From an uncultured Sterolibacterium sp. (GTDB taxonomy: Bacteria; Pseudomonadota; Gammaproteobacteria; Burkholderiales; Rhodocyclaceae), in the NCBI GenBank assembly GCA_903832735.1, contig CAILCO010000032.1, positions 1 through 53,117 on the forward strand: a DNA stretch of 53,117 bases. The letters are read 5' to 3'. Positions 23,634 to 32,746 of the stretch are shown here, in pieces. The first letter of the stretch is position 1. Each line of letters starts with the position of its first letter. The notes beneath the pieces are model-generated. The model was not told the origin of the DNA and did not search any database. It saw only the letters and a list, made by a program, of their open reading frames with translations. The position numbers and the translations under genes were made by a program.

Positions 23634-24789
23634 ACATGCCGTGTCACATGCGCCGGCTCCTGCGGGCGGCAGACTGATCAGCCCGGTGACCGTGGTGCTG
23701 GCGGCCCTGGCGCTGGCCGCCGCCGTGGTGCTGGCATGCCGTTTCGTTTATGGTCTGGGCGCGGTCACCAACATCAACGACGGCTTCCCCTGGGGCATCT
23801 GGATCGTCTACGACGTGATGGTCGGCTCCGCTTTCGCCTGCGGCGGTTACGCCATTGCCCTCCTGGTCTACATCTTCAACCGCGGCGAGTACCACCCGCT
23901 GGTGCGCCCGGCGCTCCTGGCCTCGCTGTTCGGCTATACCCTGGCAGGGGTTTCGGTGATCTTCGATCTGGGCCGCTACTGGAATTTCTGGCATATCTTC
24001 TGGCCCGGTTACGCCCAGGTGAACTCGGTGATGTTCGAGGTGGCGGTGTGCATCTCGCTCTACATCCTGGTGATGTGGATCGAGTTCTCGCCGGCCTTCC
24101 TCGACCGATTGGGCATGAGCGGGGCGAAGAAGAAGATCTCGAAACTGATGTTCCTGTTCATCGCCCTGGGCGTCCTCCTGCCCTCGATGCACCAGTCTTC
24201 GCTGGGTTCCTTGCTGGTCATCTTCGGCAGCCAGATCCACCCGCTCTGGCAGGCGGGCTTCCTGCTGCCCCTCGAGTACCTGATGACCGCCGTGCTGCTC
24301 GGTTTCGCCGTGGTCGTGTTCGAGGCGACGCTGGTTTCGCTCGGCTTCAAACGGGCGATGGAAACCGCTCTGCTGGCCAGGCTGGCCAGATTCATCTGGG
24401 GCCTCTTGATCGCTTACCTCCTGGTGCGCGTCGGCGACCTGGCCGTGCGCGGCGCCTTGGTCAGCGCTTTCCGCTTTACGCTGGAAGCCTTCTGGTTCTG
24501 GATCGAGATGATCTGTTTCGTCATTCCGGTGTGGCTCCTGGCGGCGCCGGCAGGACGCAGCAATCCGGGCGTGCTCTTCGCCGCCGCCGTGATGTTGATG
24601 GCCGGCGGTTTCCTGCTGCGCGTGAACGGTTTTCTCGTCGGCTACGAGACCGGAGCCGGCTGGCACTACTTTCCGTCGCTTCCCGAACTCACCGTCTCGG
24701 TCGGGTTGATCGCTTTCGAGATCCTGGCTTACATCGTCTTCGTCAAAACCCTGCCCGTGCTGCCTGCGCAGTCGGCGACACCTAGATAA
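23626..24789 (+). CDS. hybB: Hydrogenase 2 membrane subunit HybB (NrfD/PsrC family)
   Basis: A 387-residue integral membrane protein with about ten hydrophobic helices, of the NrfD/PsrC type. It exchanges electrons from HybA with the quinone pool and has no haem ligands of the cytochrome b kind. Landmarks are [19 protein letters not shown] near residue 45, [16 protein letters not shown] near 107, and [17 protein letters not shown] near 200. The ATG is inside the end of hybA and the gene is followed 12 nt later by hybC with an AAGAGGAGC ribosome binding site. The use of HybB instead of a HyaC/HupC cytochrome b distinguishes this enzyme from Hyd-1-type uptake hydrogenases. Confidence 0.95.
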   Translation: MTEHAVSHAPAPAGGRLISPVTVVLAALALAAAVVLACRFVYGLGAVTNINDGFPWGIWIVYDVMVGSAFACGGYAIALLVYIFNRGEYHPLVRPALLASLFGYTLAGVSVIFDLGRYWNFWHIFWPGYAQVNSVMFEVAVCISLYILVMWIEFSPAFLDRLGMSGAKKKISKLMFLFIALGVLLPSMHQSSLGSLLVIFGSQIHPLWQAGFLLPLEYLMTAVLLGFAVVVFEATLVSLGFKRAMETALLARLARFIWGLLIAYLLVRVGDLAVRGALVSAFRFTLEAFWFWIEMICFVIPVWLLAAPAGRSNPGVLFAAAVMLMAGGFLLRVNGFLVGYETGAGWHYFPSLPELTVSVGLIAFEILAYIVFVKTLPVLPAQSATPR

Positions 24790-24801
24790 GAGGAGCGCAA
24801 G

Positions 24802-26508
24802 ATGGGAACACGCATCACGGTAGATCCGGTCACTCGCATCGAGGGGCATCTGCGCATCGACTGCGAGGTGGACGGCGGCAAGATCACCAAGGCCTGGTCT
24901 TCGGGCCAGATGTGGCGCGGCGTCGAACTGATCCTGCTCGGCCGCGACCCGCGCGATGCCTGGACCATCACTCAGCGCATCTGCGGCGTATGCACCACGG
25001 TCCATGCCATCGCCTCGGTGCGCGCCGTGGAGAACGCCTTGCAGATGGAGGTGCCGCTTAACGCCCAGTACATCCGCAACCTGATCATCCTGGCGCATGC
25101 GGTGCATGACCACATCGTGCATTTCTACCATCTCTCGGCGCTCGACTGGGTGGATGTCACTTCCGCGCTCAAGGCCGATCCGGACAAGACGGCGGGCCTC
25201 GCTGAAAGTCTCTCCTCCTGGTCGGGCAATGGCAAGCAACAGATGCGTGCGGTCAAGGACCGGCTGGCCGGCTTCGTCAATGGCGGCCAGCTGGGCATCT
25301 TCACCAACGGTTACTGGGGGCATCCGGCAATGAAGCTGTCGCCGGAAGTGAACCTGATGGCGGTGTCGCACTACCTGCAGGCGCTGGAGATTCAGCGCAA
25401 GGCCAACAAGATCGTTTCCATCCTCGGTTCCAAGACGCCGCACATCCAGAACCTGGCGGTGGGCGGCGTGGCCAATGCGCTGGCCACCGACTCGCCCTCG
25501 GTGCTCACCGTCGAGCGTCTCCTTGCGGTGAAGACCTGGATCGACGAGTTGGCCGACTTCGTCAAGAACGTCTATCTGATCGACGTCGCGGCGATCGGCG
25601 CCTTCTACGCCGACTGGACCAAGTACGGCGCCGGCGTCACCAACTATCTCTCCGTGCCCGACATTCCGCTCGACACCAAAGGCACGCAGTTCGCTCTGCC
25701 CGGCGGCTTCATCAGCGGCGGCGACCTGGCCAGCTTCAAGCCGATCAAGACCTTCAACGACGAATACTGGCGCAAGGGCGTCGAGGAATCGGTCAAGCAC
25801 TCCTGGTACAAGTACGACGCTGCAGGACCGCTGCATCCGTACAAGGGCGAGACCAAGCCCAATTACACCGACTTCAAGGAAAACGAAAAGTATTCGTGGC
25901 TGAAGTCGCCGACCTTCTACGGCAAGGTGGCGCAGGTCGGGCCGCTGGCGCGCGTGGTGAACATGCTCGCCGCCGGTCACGAGCCGACCAAGAAATACGC
26001 CACGCTGGCGCTCGACACCGTCTCTGCTTTGGCCAAGACCAAGGTCGGTCTTTCGGCGATGCATTCGACCATCGGCCGGCATGCGGCGCGGGCGATCTCC
26101 TGCGCCGTGCAGGTGGATATGCTCGCCGATCAATGGTCGCTGCTGGTGAATAACATCGCCAAGGGCGATGTGACCACCTTCAACAAGCCGGTGTTCCCCA
26201 AGGGCGAACAGATGGGCGTCGGCTACCACGAGGCGCCGCGCGGCGTGCTCTCGCACTGGGTGGTTATCGGCGATGGCAAGATCAAGAACTACCAGTGCGT
26301 CGTACCCTCGACCTGGAACGCTTGCCCGAGGAACGAGAAGGACGAGCCCGGCCCCTACGAGGCTTCGCTGATCGGCAATCCGATGGCCAATCCCGAACTG
26401 CCGCTGGAAGTGCTGCGCACCATCCATTCCTTCGACCCGTGCATCGCCTGCGCGATCCATGTGACCGACAAGGATGGCGGCGACACCTTCACCGTCACGG
26501 CGAAATAA
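24802..26508 (+). CDS. hybC: [NiFe] hydrogenase large subunit, Hyd-2 type
   Basis: A 568-residue large subunit that holds the NiFe(CN)2CO active site and oxidises or forms H2. The N-terminal L1 signature is complete (VDPVTRIEGHLRID and QRICGVCTTVHAIASVRAVE with two Ni-binding Cys, about residues 60-80), and L2 is DPCIACAIH at the C-terminus with the other two. After the last His come 15 further residues (VTDKDGG...TVTAK), the extension that a maturation protease removes after nickel insertion. Export to the periplasm occurs together with HybO. The protease gene follows directly. Confidence 0.96.
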   Translation: MGTRITVDPVTRIEGHLRIDCEVDGGKITKAWSSGQMWRGVELILLGRDPRDAWTITQRICGVCTTVHAIASVRAVENALQMEVPLNAQYIRNLIILAHAVHDHIVHFYHLSALDWVDVTSALKADPDKTAGLAESLSSWSGNGKQQMRAVKDRLAGFVNGGQLGIFTNGYWGHPAMKLSPEVNLMAVSHYLQALEIQRKANKIVSILGSKTPHIQNLAVGGVANALATDSPSVLTVERLLAVKTWIDELADFVKNVYLIDVAAIGAFYADWTKYGAGVTNYLSVPDIPLDTKGTQFALPGGFISGGDLASFKPIKTFNDEYWRKGVEESVKHSWYKYDAAGPLHPYKGETKPNYTDFKENEKYSWLKSPTFYGKVAQVGPLARVVNMLAAGHEPTKKYATLALDTVSALAKTKVGLSAMHSTIGRHAARAISCAVQVDMLADQWSLLVNNIAKGDVTTFNKPVFPKGEQMGVGYHEAPRGVLSHWVVIGDGKIKNYQCVVPSTWNACPRNEKDEPGPYEASLIGNPMANPELPLEVLRTIHSFDPCIACAIHVTDKDGGDTFTVTAK

Positions 26509-26515
26509 GCCGGTC

Positions 26516-27016
26516 ATGGCGAAACCGGCACGAGTCCTGATACTGGGCATCGGCAATACCCTTCTCACCGACGAGGCGGTCGGCGTGCGCGTCGTCGAGG
26601 CATTGCAGGACGCCTACGATCTGCCGCCCGAGGTCCAGGCGGTGGACGCCGGCACCAGCAGCATGGACATGCTCGATGTCATTGCCGACGTCGATCTGCT
26701 CGTGGTCCTGGATGCGCTGAAGGCGGGCAAGCCGCTGGGTACCGTCGTGCGGCTGTCCGGCGACGAGGTGCCGGTGTTTTTCCGCAAGAAGCTATCGCCC
26801 CACCAGGTGGGCTTGTCCGATGTGCTGGCCAGCCTGGAGTTCGCCGGTTGCCGGCCAAAGGACATCGTCGTCATCGGGGTCGAGGCCGATAACTTCGAAC
26901 TCGGCCTGGAGATGACGCCGGCAATCGCCGCCCGTGTCCCCGACATGATGGCGCTCTTGGTCGGCGAGTTGTCCGCGCGCGGCATCCGGCTGCTGCAAAA
27001 GCGCCAGGCCGCATAG
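26516..27016 (+). CDS. hybD: Hydrogenase maturation protease (HybD/HyaD family)
   Basis: A 166-residue endopeptidase that removes the C-terminal tail of the large subunit HybC after nickel is in place. The start at 26516 (MAKPARVLILGIGNTLLTDE) lies 8 nt after the hybC stop. The family pattern GIGNTLLTDEAVGVRV has the metal-sensing Glu, an Asp occurs in VDLLVVLDALKAG, and the His in KLSPHQVGLSDVL completes the nickel-binding set. Only HybC in this window has a cleavable tail, so it is the obvious substrate; HoxC ends at the His of its L2 motif and does not need it. Confidence 0.95.
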   Translation: MAKPARVLILGIGNTLLTDEAVGVRVVEALQDAYDLPPEVQAVDAGTSSMDMLDVIADVDLLVVLDALKAGKPLGTVVRLSGDEVPVFFRKKLSPHQVGLSDVLASLEFAGCRPKDIVVIGVEADNFELGLEMTPAIAARVPDMMALLVGELSARGIRLLQKRQAA

Positions 27017-27021
27017 CGTCC

Positions 27022-27273
27022 ATGTGTCTCGCCGTCCCCTCGCGCGTCGTCGCCGTCGATGGCCTGATGGCGACCGTCGAAGCGTTCGGCGAGCAGCGCG
27101 AAGTGAGCCTGATGTTGCTGGACGAGGATGTCGCCATCGGCGATTACCTATTGATCCAGGCCGGCGGCTTTGCCTTCGAGCGTCTCGATCAGGAGCGGGC
27201 GGAAGACTCGCTGGCGCTGATGCGCGGCATTCTCGGCGGCGAGCACGACGCGCGGATCTGGGGAGCGCGCTAG
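27022..27273 (+). CDS. hybG: HypC/HybG-family hydrogenase maturation chaperone, first copy
   Basis: An 83-residue protein with the essential N-terminal Cys (MCLAVPSRVVAVDG) and the beta-barrel pattern of HypC. Such proteins form a complex with HypD, carry the Fe(CN)2CO group and hand it to the large-subunit precursor. The C-terminal tail (GGEHDARIWGAR) differs from the second copy at 31361. Its place in the structural cluster suggests that it serves HybC, like HybG in E. coli, while the second HypC may serve HoxC; that division is inference. The stop abuts the hybE ATG. Confidence 0.92.
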   Translation: MCLAVPSRVVAVDGLMATVEAFGEQREVSLMLLDEDVAIGDYLLIQAGGFAFERLDQERAEDSLALMRGILGGEHDARIWGAR

Positions 27274-27729
27274 ATGTCCGATGCCGCGTTGATCGAGGCC
27301 GCTTTCCGGCGTATCGAAGTCGAACGCATGTCGGGCATCGCCATCGTCAATCCGGCGCTGCAGGTGGAGGTCGTCGGCGTATCGGTCTGGCAGGGGCTCC
27401 CTCTCGCCGTCCTGATCACCCCCTGGTGCATGAATCTGATCCTGCTGCCGGACAGGGATGGCAGAATGGGACAAGAGCGGACGTTCTATCGTTTTCCTGC
27501 CGGGGATTTCGCCTTCCTGCGCGGACGTGAACCGGAGATCGGCGAGTATCATTCCTGCGCGCTGTTCTCCCCGATGGCGCAATTTGCCGATCAGCAAAGC
27601 GCCAGAGCGGTCGCCGAGGCTGCACTGGCCGCGCTCTTCGTCCCGGCAACCCGCCCGGTGAAGGCTGGCCAGTCCGAAGCGCAACTATCGCGTCGCGGTT
27701 TTCTCTCCGGGGGCCTGTCCAGAGGCTAG
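27274..27729 (+). CDS. hybE: Hydrogenase assembly chaperone HybE
   Basis: A 151-residue protein of the HybE/HupJ type, without the rubredoxin part found in some relatives. HybE proteins bind the twin-arginine region of the small-subunit precursor and prevent export before assembly. The family block GIAIVNPALQVEVVGV...GVLITPWCMNLILLP is present (here LAVLITPWCMNLILLP at about 45-60), followed by FPAGDFAFL and GEYHSCALFSPM. The C-terminus itself contains SRRGFLSGGLSRG, which imitates a twin-arginine motif. The ATG follows the preceding stop with no spacer. A dispersed repeat begins at its stop codon. Confidence 0.93.
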   Translation: MSDAALIEAAFRRIEVERMSGIAIVNPALQVEVVGVSVWQGLPLAVLITPWCMNLILLPDRDGRMGQERTFYRFPAGDFAFLRGREPEIGEYHSCALFSPMAQFADQQSARAVAEAALAALFVPATRPVKAGQSEAQLSRRGFLSGGLSRG

Positions 27730-27790
27730 CACCTACTCGTGGTACAAGTGCCCTGGGTTGCCCTTCGGACAACTACGGACACTAGTACTG
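27725..27790 (-). repeat. Dispersed intergenic repeat, family A copy 2
   Basis: Reverse-complement relative of the repeat at 20149-20209, again with the GTTGTCC-GAA-GGGCAAC hairpin and CCCAGGG. It includes the hybE stop and separates the hyb genes from hypA. It could end part of the hyb transcript, so that hypA onwards needs its own promoter or read-through. Confidence 0.65.
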
Positions 27791-27839
27791 CCACGCTGAT
27801 TGGCGCAAACTTCCCCCACGATTAAGATGGCCTTTTACC

Positions 27840-28181
27840 ATGCATGAAATGTCCCTGGCCGAGGGTGTGCTGCAACTGATCGAGGATGCGGCAAGAGAGC
27901 AGCACTTTGCCCGCGTCACTATGGTGTGTCTGGAGATCGGGGCATTGTCCAGCGTCGAGCGCGAATCCCTGGCTTTCTGCTTCGACGCCGTGACGCGGTC
28001 GAGCATCGCCGAGGGTGCGTGCCTGGAAATTCTGGAGGTACCCGGCAGCGGCTGGTGCCTGCCCTGCGGTCGGGCGGTGGCCATGGCAGAGCTCTATGAC
28101 GCCTGTCCGCATTGCGGCGGCTATCAGGTGCAGGTGACCGGCGGAACGGAGATGCGCGTCAAGGAACTGGAAGTGGAATAA
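27840..28181 (+). CDS. hypA: Hydrogenase nickel-incorporation protein HypA
   Basis: A 113-residue metallochaperone that passes nickel, together with HypB, to the large-subunit precursor. The N-terminal nickel ligands MHEMSLAEG (His2 and the flanking residues) and the zinc site of two CxxC pairs (CLPCGR and CPHCGG, about residues 73-95) are both intact. It follows the repeat at 27725-27790 by about 50 nt, and no strong ribosome binding site is seen. It is the first of the hypABFCDE series. Confidence 0.95.
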   Translation: MHEMSLAEGVLQLIEDAAREQHFARVTMVCLEIGALSSVERESLAFCFDAVTRSSIAEGACLEILEVPGSGWCLPCGRAVAMAELYDACPHCGGYQVQVTGGTEMRVKELEVE

Positions 28182-28194
28182 CGGGGGCAAGCTA

Positions 28195-28304
28195 TTCCCC
28201 GACCCCTTTCCCGAGGAAAGGGGTGACAGCGGTTCAGTCGCGCTGCGCGCGACTTCCTGATATTTTTGCCGGCTGCCTCCTCGGGGCGGCCCAGCGGAGG
28301 CAGC
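28195..28304 (+). repeat. Dispersed repeat, family B copy 1, ending in the hypB ribosome binding site
   Basis: About 110 bp made of three hairpins: ACCCCTTTCCCGAGGAAAGGGGT, GTCGCGCTGCGCGCGAC and GCCTCC...GGAGGC. The same element, read on the minus strand, occurs as two tandem copies at 52871-53114 before livM. Shared blocks are CCCCTTTCC, GGAAAGGGGTGAC, GTTCAG and GGGGCGGCCC(A/G)GCGGAGGC. The terminal GGAGG is 4 nt before the hypB ATG. Confidence 0.75.
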
Positions 28305-29081
28305 ATGTGCACTACCTGCGGTTGCGGCGATGGAGAGACGAGCATCGATGGCGCGGTACACGTAAATGAGCACGACCATCCTCATGGCCATGCCTACGCG
28401 CCGGCGCATGCCCACGTTCCCGGCATGAGCCAGAAGCGCATGGTGAGTATCGAGCAGAATATCCTGGCCAAGAACGACGCCTATGCCCGGGAGAACCGGC
28501 GGTTGTTTGCCGAGCGCGGCATCTTCGCCCTGAATCTTGTTTCCAGTCCCGGTTCGGGCAAGACCACGCTCCTGGTCAAGACCATAGAAATGCTCAAGAA
28601 CCGGCTGGAAGTTTCCGTCATCGAAGGCGACCAGCAGACCAGTCAGGATGCCGAGCGCATACGTGCGACCGGGGCCAGCGCGATCCAGATCAACACCGGT
28701 CGCGGTTGTCATCTCGATGCCCACATGGTCGGCCATGCGCTGGGCAAACTCGATATGGCTAAGGGCTCCGTGCTGATGATAGAGAACGTCGGCAACCTGG
28801 TATGTCCCGCCGCCTTCGATCTGGGCGAAGCGCACAAGGTGGTGATCCTTTCCGTCACCGAGGGCGAGGACAAGCCGATCAAGTACCCCGACATGTTTCG
28901 CGCCGCCGATCTGATGTTGGTGAACAAGTGCGACCTGCTGCCCTATCTCTCCTTCGATGTCGACTGCGCCATCGCTTACGCCCGCCGCGTCAATCCCGGA
29001 ATCGCCGTCATCCGGACCTCCGCCACCAGCGGCGCCGGGATGGAGGACTGGCTGGCCTGGCTGGAGCGTGGCGCGGCATGA
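28305..29081 (+). CDS. hypB: Hydrogenase nickel-incorporation GTPase HypB
   Basis: A 258-residue GTPase that delivers nickel to the hydrogenase precursor with HypA. The N-terminal high-affinity nickel motif [10 protein letters not shown] is followed by a short His-rich stretch (about residues 20-36, [19 protein letters not shown] region) that may store nickel. The P-loop is [14 protein letters not shown] near residue 80, with [16 protein letters not shown] after it, [15 protein letters not shown] in the switch region, and NKCDLLPYL as the guanine-specificity motif. The start is fixed by the MCTTCGCG motif; its ribosome binding site comes from the end of a dispersed repeat. The stop overlaps hypF by 4 nt. 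Confidence 0.96.
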   Translation: MCTTCGCGDGETSIDGAVHVNEHDHPHGHAYAPAHAHVPGMSQKRMVSIEQNILAKNDAYARENRRLFAERGIFALNLVSSPGSGKTTLLVKTIEMLKNRLEVSVIEGDQQTSQDAERIRATGASAIQINTGRGCHLDAHMVGHALGKLDMAKGSVLMIENVGNLVCPAAFDLGEAHKVVILSVTEGEDKPIKYPDMFRAADLMLVNKCDLLPYLSFDVDCAIAYARRVNPGIAVIRTSATSGAGMEDWLAWLERGAA

Positions 29082-31357
29082 TCGCCAGCCGCATCCGCAT
29101 CACCGGCGTCGTCCAGGGCGTGGGCTTTCGCCCCTTTGTCTGGCGGTTGGCGCAGGAACTGGATTTGCACGGCTGGGTGAGGAACGATGGTCAGGGCGTC
29201 GAGATTGCCGCAGAAGGCGCCGCCGAGCCGATGCGGGTATTGCTAGAACGGCTGCGCTGCGACGCGCCGCCCCTGTCCCGCGTCGATGCCGTCGAAGCCT
29301 CGGCAGCCGTGTTGGAGGGCGGCAAGGGCTTCGTGATTGTCGAGAGCCAAGCCGGCCGAGTCAGCACCGCCATAGCCCACGACACGGCGACCTGCGCCGA
29401 TTGCCTGGACGAACTTTTCGATAGGGGCAATCGGCGCCATGCTCATGCCTTCATCACCTGCACCCACTGCGGACCGCGCTACACGGTCACGCGCCACCTG
29501 CCTTACGACCGCGCGCAGACCAGCCTGGCGCACTTCCCTTTGTGCGCCGAGTGCGCCGGCGAATATGCCGATCCGGCCGATCGCCGATTCCATGCCGAGA
29601 CGACCTGCTGCCCCGATTGCGGCCCGCAACTCTCTCTCCACGATGCCCGCGGGAAACCCTTGCCGCATGAGCCGATCGTCGGGGCCTTGCGTCTGATCCG
29701 GCATGGCGCCATCGTTGCGATCAAGGGCCTGGGCGGCTTCCACCTGATCTGCGCGGCGGACGACGCGGGCGCCGTGGCACGCCTGCGGGCGCGAAAATCG
29801 CGCGAGGAAAAACCCTTCGCCGTGCTCCTGGCGAACGTGGTTTCCGCACGCGACTACACCGAGATCGACACTGAGGAAGCCGCACTCCTAGCCGCCCCAG
29901 AGCGGCCCATCGTGCTTTTGAAGAAGCATGGCGATTGCGACCTGAAACTGGAGGGCGTGGCTCCGGGACTGAGTTCGCTCGGGGTGATGCTGCCGACAAC
30001 GCCGATCCAGTTCCTGCTCTTCCACGAGGCCGCAGGCCGGCCGGCCGGCCGCGACTGGCTGGAGGCGAAGCAAACACTGGCGCTGGTCGCGACCAGCGCC
30101 AACCCCGGCGGCGAGCCGCTGGTGACAGCCAACGACCAGGCCGTCATGCGCCTGTCCGGCATCGCCGATGCGTTCCTGATGCACGACCGCGATATCGTGT
30201 CACCCTGCGACGACAGCGTGATTCGCGGCGCACAATTCATCCGCCGCGCCCGGGGGTTCACGCCGCGCGCCATCAGGCTGGCCTCAGCCGGACCCAGCGT
30301 CCTGGCCTGCGGCGGCTGGTTCAAGAATTCGATTTGCGTGACGCGCAGTGACGAGGCCTACGTCTCGCAGCATATCGGCGATCTCGACAATGCCGCGAGT
30401 TGCCTCTTCCATGAAGAGAGCGTTGCGCGCCTGCTCGAACTCACCGACGTTCAACCGGAGATAGTTGCCCACGACCTTCATCCTGACTTTCATTCGAGCC
30501 GTTTCGCCGCCGCCTTTGCGGCCAGGAACGGACTGCATATCATCGCCGTGCAGCATCATCATGCGCACATCGCGGCGGTGCTGGCGGAACATCGCTACGA
30601 GGGACCGGTGTTGGGCCTGGCGGCGGACGGCGTCGGCCTGGGTGCGGATGGCGGTGCCTGGGGCGGCGAACTGCTGCTGGTCGATGGCCGGCATTGCGAA
30701 CGGATCGGGCGGCTTGCGCCGCTGCCGCTGCCTGGCGGCGACCGCGCCGCGCGCGAACCGTGGCGGATGGCCGCCGCGGCGCTGTGGCAACTCGGCCGCG
30801 GCGCCGAGATCGCGCCGCGCTTTGCCATGCAAGCGGCGGCGGACGGTTTGGCGGCGATGCTCGATCGAGGCGTGAATTGCCCGCCGACGTCCAGCCTCGG
30901 CCGCGTCTTCGATGCCGTAGCCGGACTCCTGGCCGTGCGCGCCGTGGCGGCGTTCGAAGGACAGGCGGCGATGCTGCTCGAAGGCCTCGCCCAGCGCGCT
31001 GGTCACGCCTCGCCGTTGACCGGCGGCTGGCGTATCGGCGCGGATGGCGTGCTCGACCTGATGCCGCTGCTCGCGGCGATGGCCAACGCCGCTGACCCGG
31101 CGCAGGCCGCTGCGCAGTTTCATGCGACTCTGGCTGCGGCGCTCGCCGAATGGCTCCATCTCGCGGCGAAGGCAACAGGTCAGAGGACCGTGACACTGGG
31201 CGGCGGCTGCTTTCTCAACGAGATCCTGACGCGGGCCTTGACTGCCCGCTTGACTGACGCGGGCTTGCAGGTGCTTCGCGCGCGCCGGTTACCGCCCAAC
31301 GACGGCGGTATTTCCCTCGGTCAGGCCTGGGTGGCCCGGCACTTCCTGGAGGCTTGA
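29078..31357 (+). CDS. hypF: Carbamoyltransferase HypF
   Basis: A complete 759-residue HypF, which turns carbamoyl phosphate into the thiocarboxamide on HypE, the source of the cyanide ligands. Domains in order are acylphosphatase ([19 protein letters not shown], about 1-90), two zinc fingers (CADCLDEL...CTHCGPRY and CAECAGEY...CCPDCGP, about 107-180), a YrdC-like domain (about 200-385, with [16 protein letters not shown]) and a Kae1-like domain with the metal-binding HHHAHIAAV and the Gly-rich [16 protein letters not shown] (about 390-759). The ATG overlaps the hypB stop (ATGA). All active motifs appear intact. Confidence 0.96.
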   Translation: MIASRIRITGVVQGVGFRPFVWRLAQELDLHGWVRNDGQGVEIAAEGAAEPMRVLLERLRCDAPPLSRVDAVEASAAVLEGGKGFVIVESQAGRVSTAIAHDTATCADCLDELFDRGNRRHAHAFITCTHCGPRYTVTRHLPYDRAQTSLAHFPLCAECAGEYADPADRRFHAETTCCPDCGPQLSLHDARGKPLPHEPIVGALRLIRHGAIVAIKGLGGFHLICAADDAGAVARLRARKSREEKPFAVLLANVVSARDYTEIDTEEAALLAAPERPIVLLKKHGDCDLKLEGVAPGLSSLGVMLPTTPIQFLLFHEAAGRPAGRDWLEAKQTLALVATSANPGGEPLVTANDQAVMRLSGIADAFLMHDRDIVSPCDDSVIRGAQFIRRARGFTPRAIRLASAGPSVLACGGWFKNSICVTRSDEAYVSQHIGDLDNAASCLFHEESVARLLELTDVQPEIVAHDLHPDFHSSRFAAAFAARNGLHIIAVQHHHAHIAAVLAEHRYEGPVLGLAADGVGLGADGGAWGGELLLVDGRHCERIGRLAPLPLPGGDRAAREPWRMAAAALWQLGRGAEIAPRFAMQAAADGLAAMLDRGVNCPPTSSLGRVFDAVAGLLAVRAVAAFEGQAAMLLEGLAQRAGHASPLTGGWRIGADGVLDLMPLLAAMANAADPAQAAAQFHATLAAALAEWLHLAAKATGQRTVTLGGGCFLNEILTRALTARLTDAGLQVLRARRLPPNDGGISLGQAWVARHFLEA

Positions 31358-31360
31358 ATC

Positions 31361-31594
31361 ATGTGTCTGGCATTGCCTGCAATCATCGTCGAAATCCGTG
31401 ACGCCGACATGGCGGTGATCGAACTGGGCGGCGTGCGCAAGGAATGTTCGCTGGCCCTGATCGATGACGCCGCGGTCGGCGATTACGTCATCGTCCATGT
31501 CGGCTATGCGCTGACCAAACTCGATCCCGAGGAAGCCGAGAAGACCCTGCAACTGTTCGCCGAACTGGGCGAGGCGGCCTTGGCCGCGGAGTGA
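31361..31594 (+). CDS. hypC: Hydrogenase maturation chaperone HypC, second copy
   Basis: A 77-residue HypC with the N-terminal MCLALPAIIVEI motif, in the usual place between hypF and hypD. It binds HypD and the large-subunit precursor through Cys2 and moves the Fe(CN)2CO unit. Compared with the first copy it lacks the extra C-terminal tail and ends LQLFAELGEAALAAE. Two HypC proteins in one cluster are expected where two different large subunits (HybC and HoxC) must be matured. Confidence 0.95.
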   Translation: MCLALPAIIVEIRDADMAVIELGGVRKECSLALIDDAAVGDYVIVHVGYALTKLDPEEAEKTLQLFAELGEAALAAE

Positions 31595-31600
31595 AATATC

Positions 31601-32746
31601 GTGAAGTACGTTGACGAATTTCGCGATGGCGAATTGGCCAAAGGGCTGGCCGCCGCCGTCGCCATTGCGACAAAATGCGCCGCAGACGCAACACGCAGCT
31701 ACAGTTTCATGGAATTTTGCGGCGGCCATACCCATGCCATTTCCCGCTATGGCATCGCCGATCTGTTGCCGGCCAATGTGCATATGATTCACGGCCCCGG
31801 CTGCCCGGTCTGCGTCCTGCCCATCGGCCGCGTGGACATGGCCATAGCACTGGCGTTGGAACACGGCGCCACGCTATGCACTTACGGCGACACCTTGCGC
31901 ATTCCGGCTTCTCATGGATTGTCGCTGCTGAAGGCCAAGTCGCAGGGTGGCGATATTCGCATCGTCTATTCCTGCGCCGATGCGCTGGCTTTGGCGCAGG
32001 CACATCCGGAAAAACAGGTGGTGTTCTTCGCCATCGGCTTCGAGACCACGACGCCACCCACCGCGGTGGTGATCAGACAGGCGCAGATCTTGGGCCTGAA
32101 AAACTTTTCCGTGCTCTGCTGCCACGTGCTGACGCCTTCGGCGATCGGTCATATCCTCGAGTCGCCGGAAGTGCGCGACTACGGCACGGTGCCGCTCGAT
32201 GGCTTCATCGGCCCGGCGCATGTGTCGACGGTGATCGGCAGCCGGCCTTACGAGTTCTTCGCCGAGGAGTATCGCAAGCCCGTGGTCATCGCCGGCTTCG
32301 AGCCGCTCGACGTGATGCAGGCCATCCTGATGCTGGTGAAACAGGTCAATGAGGGCCGTGCCGAAGTGGAAAACCAGTTCTCGCGCGCGGTCACGCGAGA
32401 GGGTAATCTCAAGGCGCAGAACCTGGTGGCGGAGGTGTTCGAGTTGCGCCGCGAGTTCGAATGGCGCGGCCTCAATATCGTGCCCTATTCGGCGCTCTCG
32501 ATCCGCGGGCACTACGCGCAGTTCGACGCGGAAAAGCGCTTCCCCCTGAGCTATCGCCAGGTCGCCGACAACAAGGCTTGCGAGTGCGGGGCCATCCTGC
32601 GCGGTGTCAAGCGGCCCTGGGAATGCAAGCTGTTCGGCACGGTGTGCACGCCAGAAAATCCGATGGGCTCGTGCATGGTCTCCTCGGAAGGCGCCTGCGC
32701 CGCGCATTACACCTACGGCAGATTCAAGCAACTGGTGCAAGCATGA
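31601..32746 (+). CDS. hypD: Hydrogenase maturation protein HypD
   Basis: A 381-residue iron-sulfur protein that is the scaffold on which Fe(CN)2CO is built, with HypC and HypE. It starts with GTG. The conserved motifs FMEFCGGHTHAISRYGI (about residues 37-53), HGPGCPVCVLP (about 64-74) with the disulfide Cys pair, and IGFETTTP are present. The C-terminal [4Fe-4S] site is formed by CECGAIL, CKLFGTVCTP and GSCMVSSEGAC. The stop overlaps hypE by 4 nt. Confidence 0.96.
   Translation: MKYVDEFRDGELAKGLAAAVAIATKCAADATRSYSFMEFCGGHTHAISRYGIADLLPANVHMIHGPGCPVCVLPIGRVDMAIALALEHGATLCTYGDTLRIPASHGLSLLKAKSQGGDIRIVYSCADALALAQAHPEKQVVFFAIGFETTTPPTAVVIRQAQILGLKNFSVLCCHVLTPSAIGHILESPEVRDYGTVPLDGFIGPAHVSTVIGSRPYEFFAEEYRKPVVIAGFEPLDVMQAILMLVKQVNEGRAEVENQFSRAVTREGNLKAQNLVAEVFELRREFEWRGLNIVPYSALSIRGHYAQFDAEKRFPLSYRQVADNKACECGAILRGVKRPWECKLFGTVCTPENPMGSCMVSSEGACAAHYTYGRFKQLVQA

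Noticed and set aside
23644-26568. 974-codon open frame on the minus strand across hybB and hybC
   Set aside because: It is antisense to two well-identified hydrogenase genes and has the Arg/His/Gly/Asp composition of a GC-rich shadow frame.
27790-27839. Sigma-54 promoter before hypA (TTGGCGCAAACTTCC)
   Set aside because: The -12 part lacks GC at the right distance (GG-N10-CC); too weak to list.
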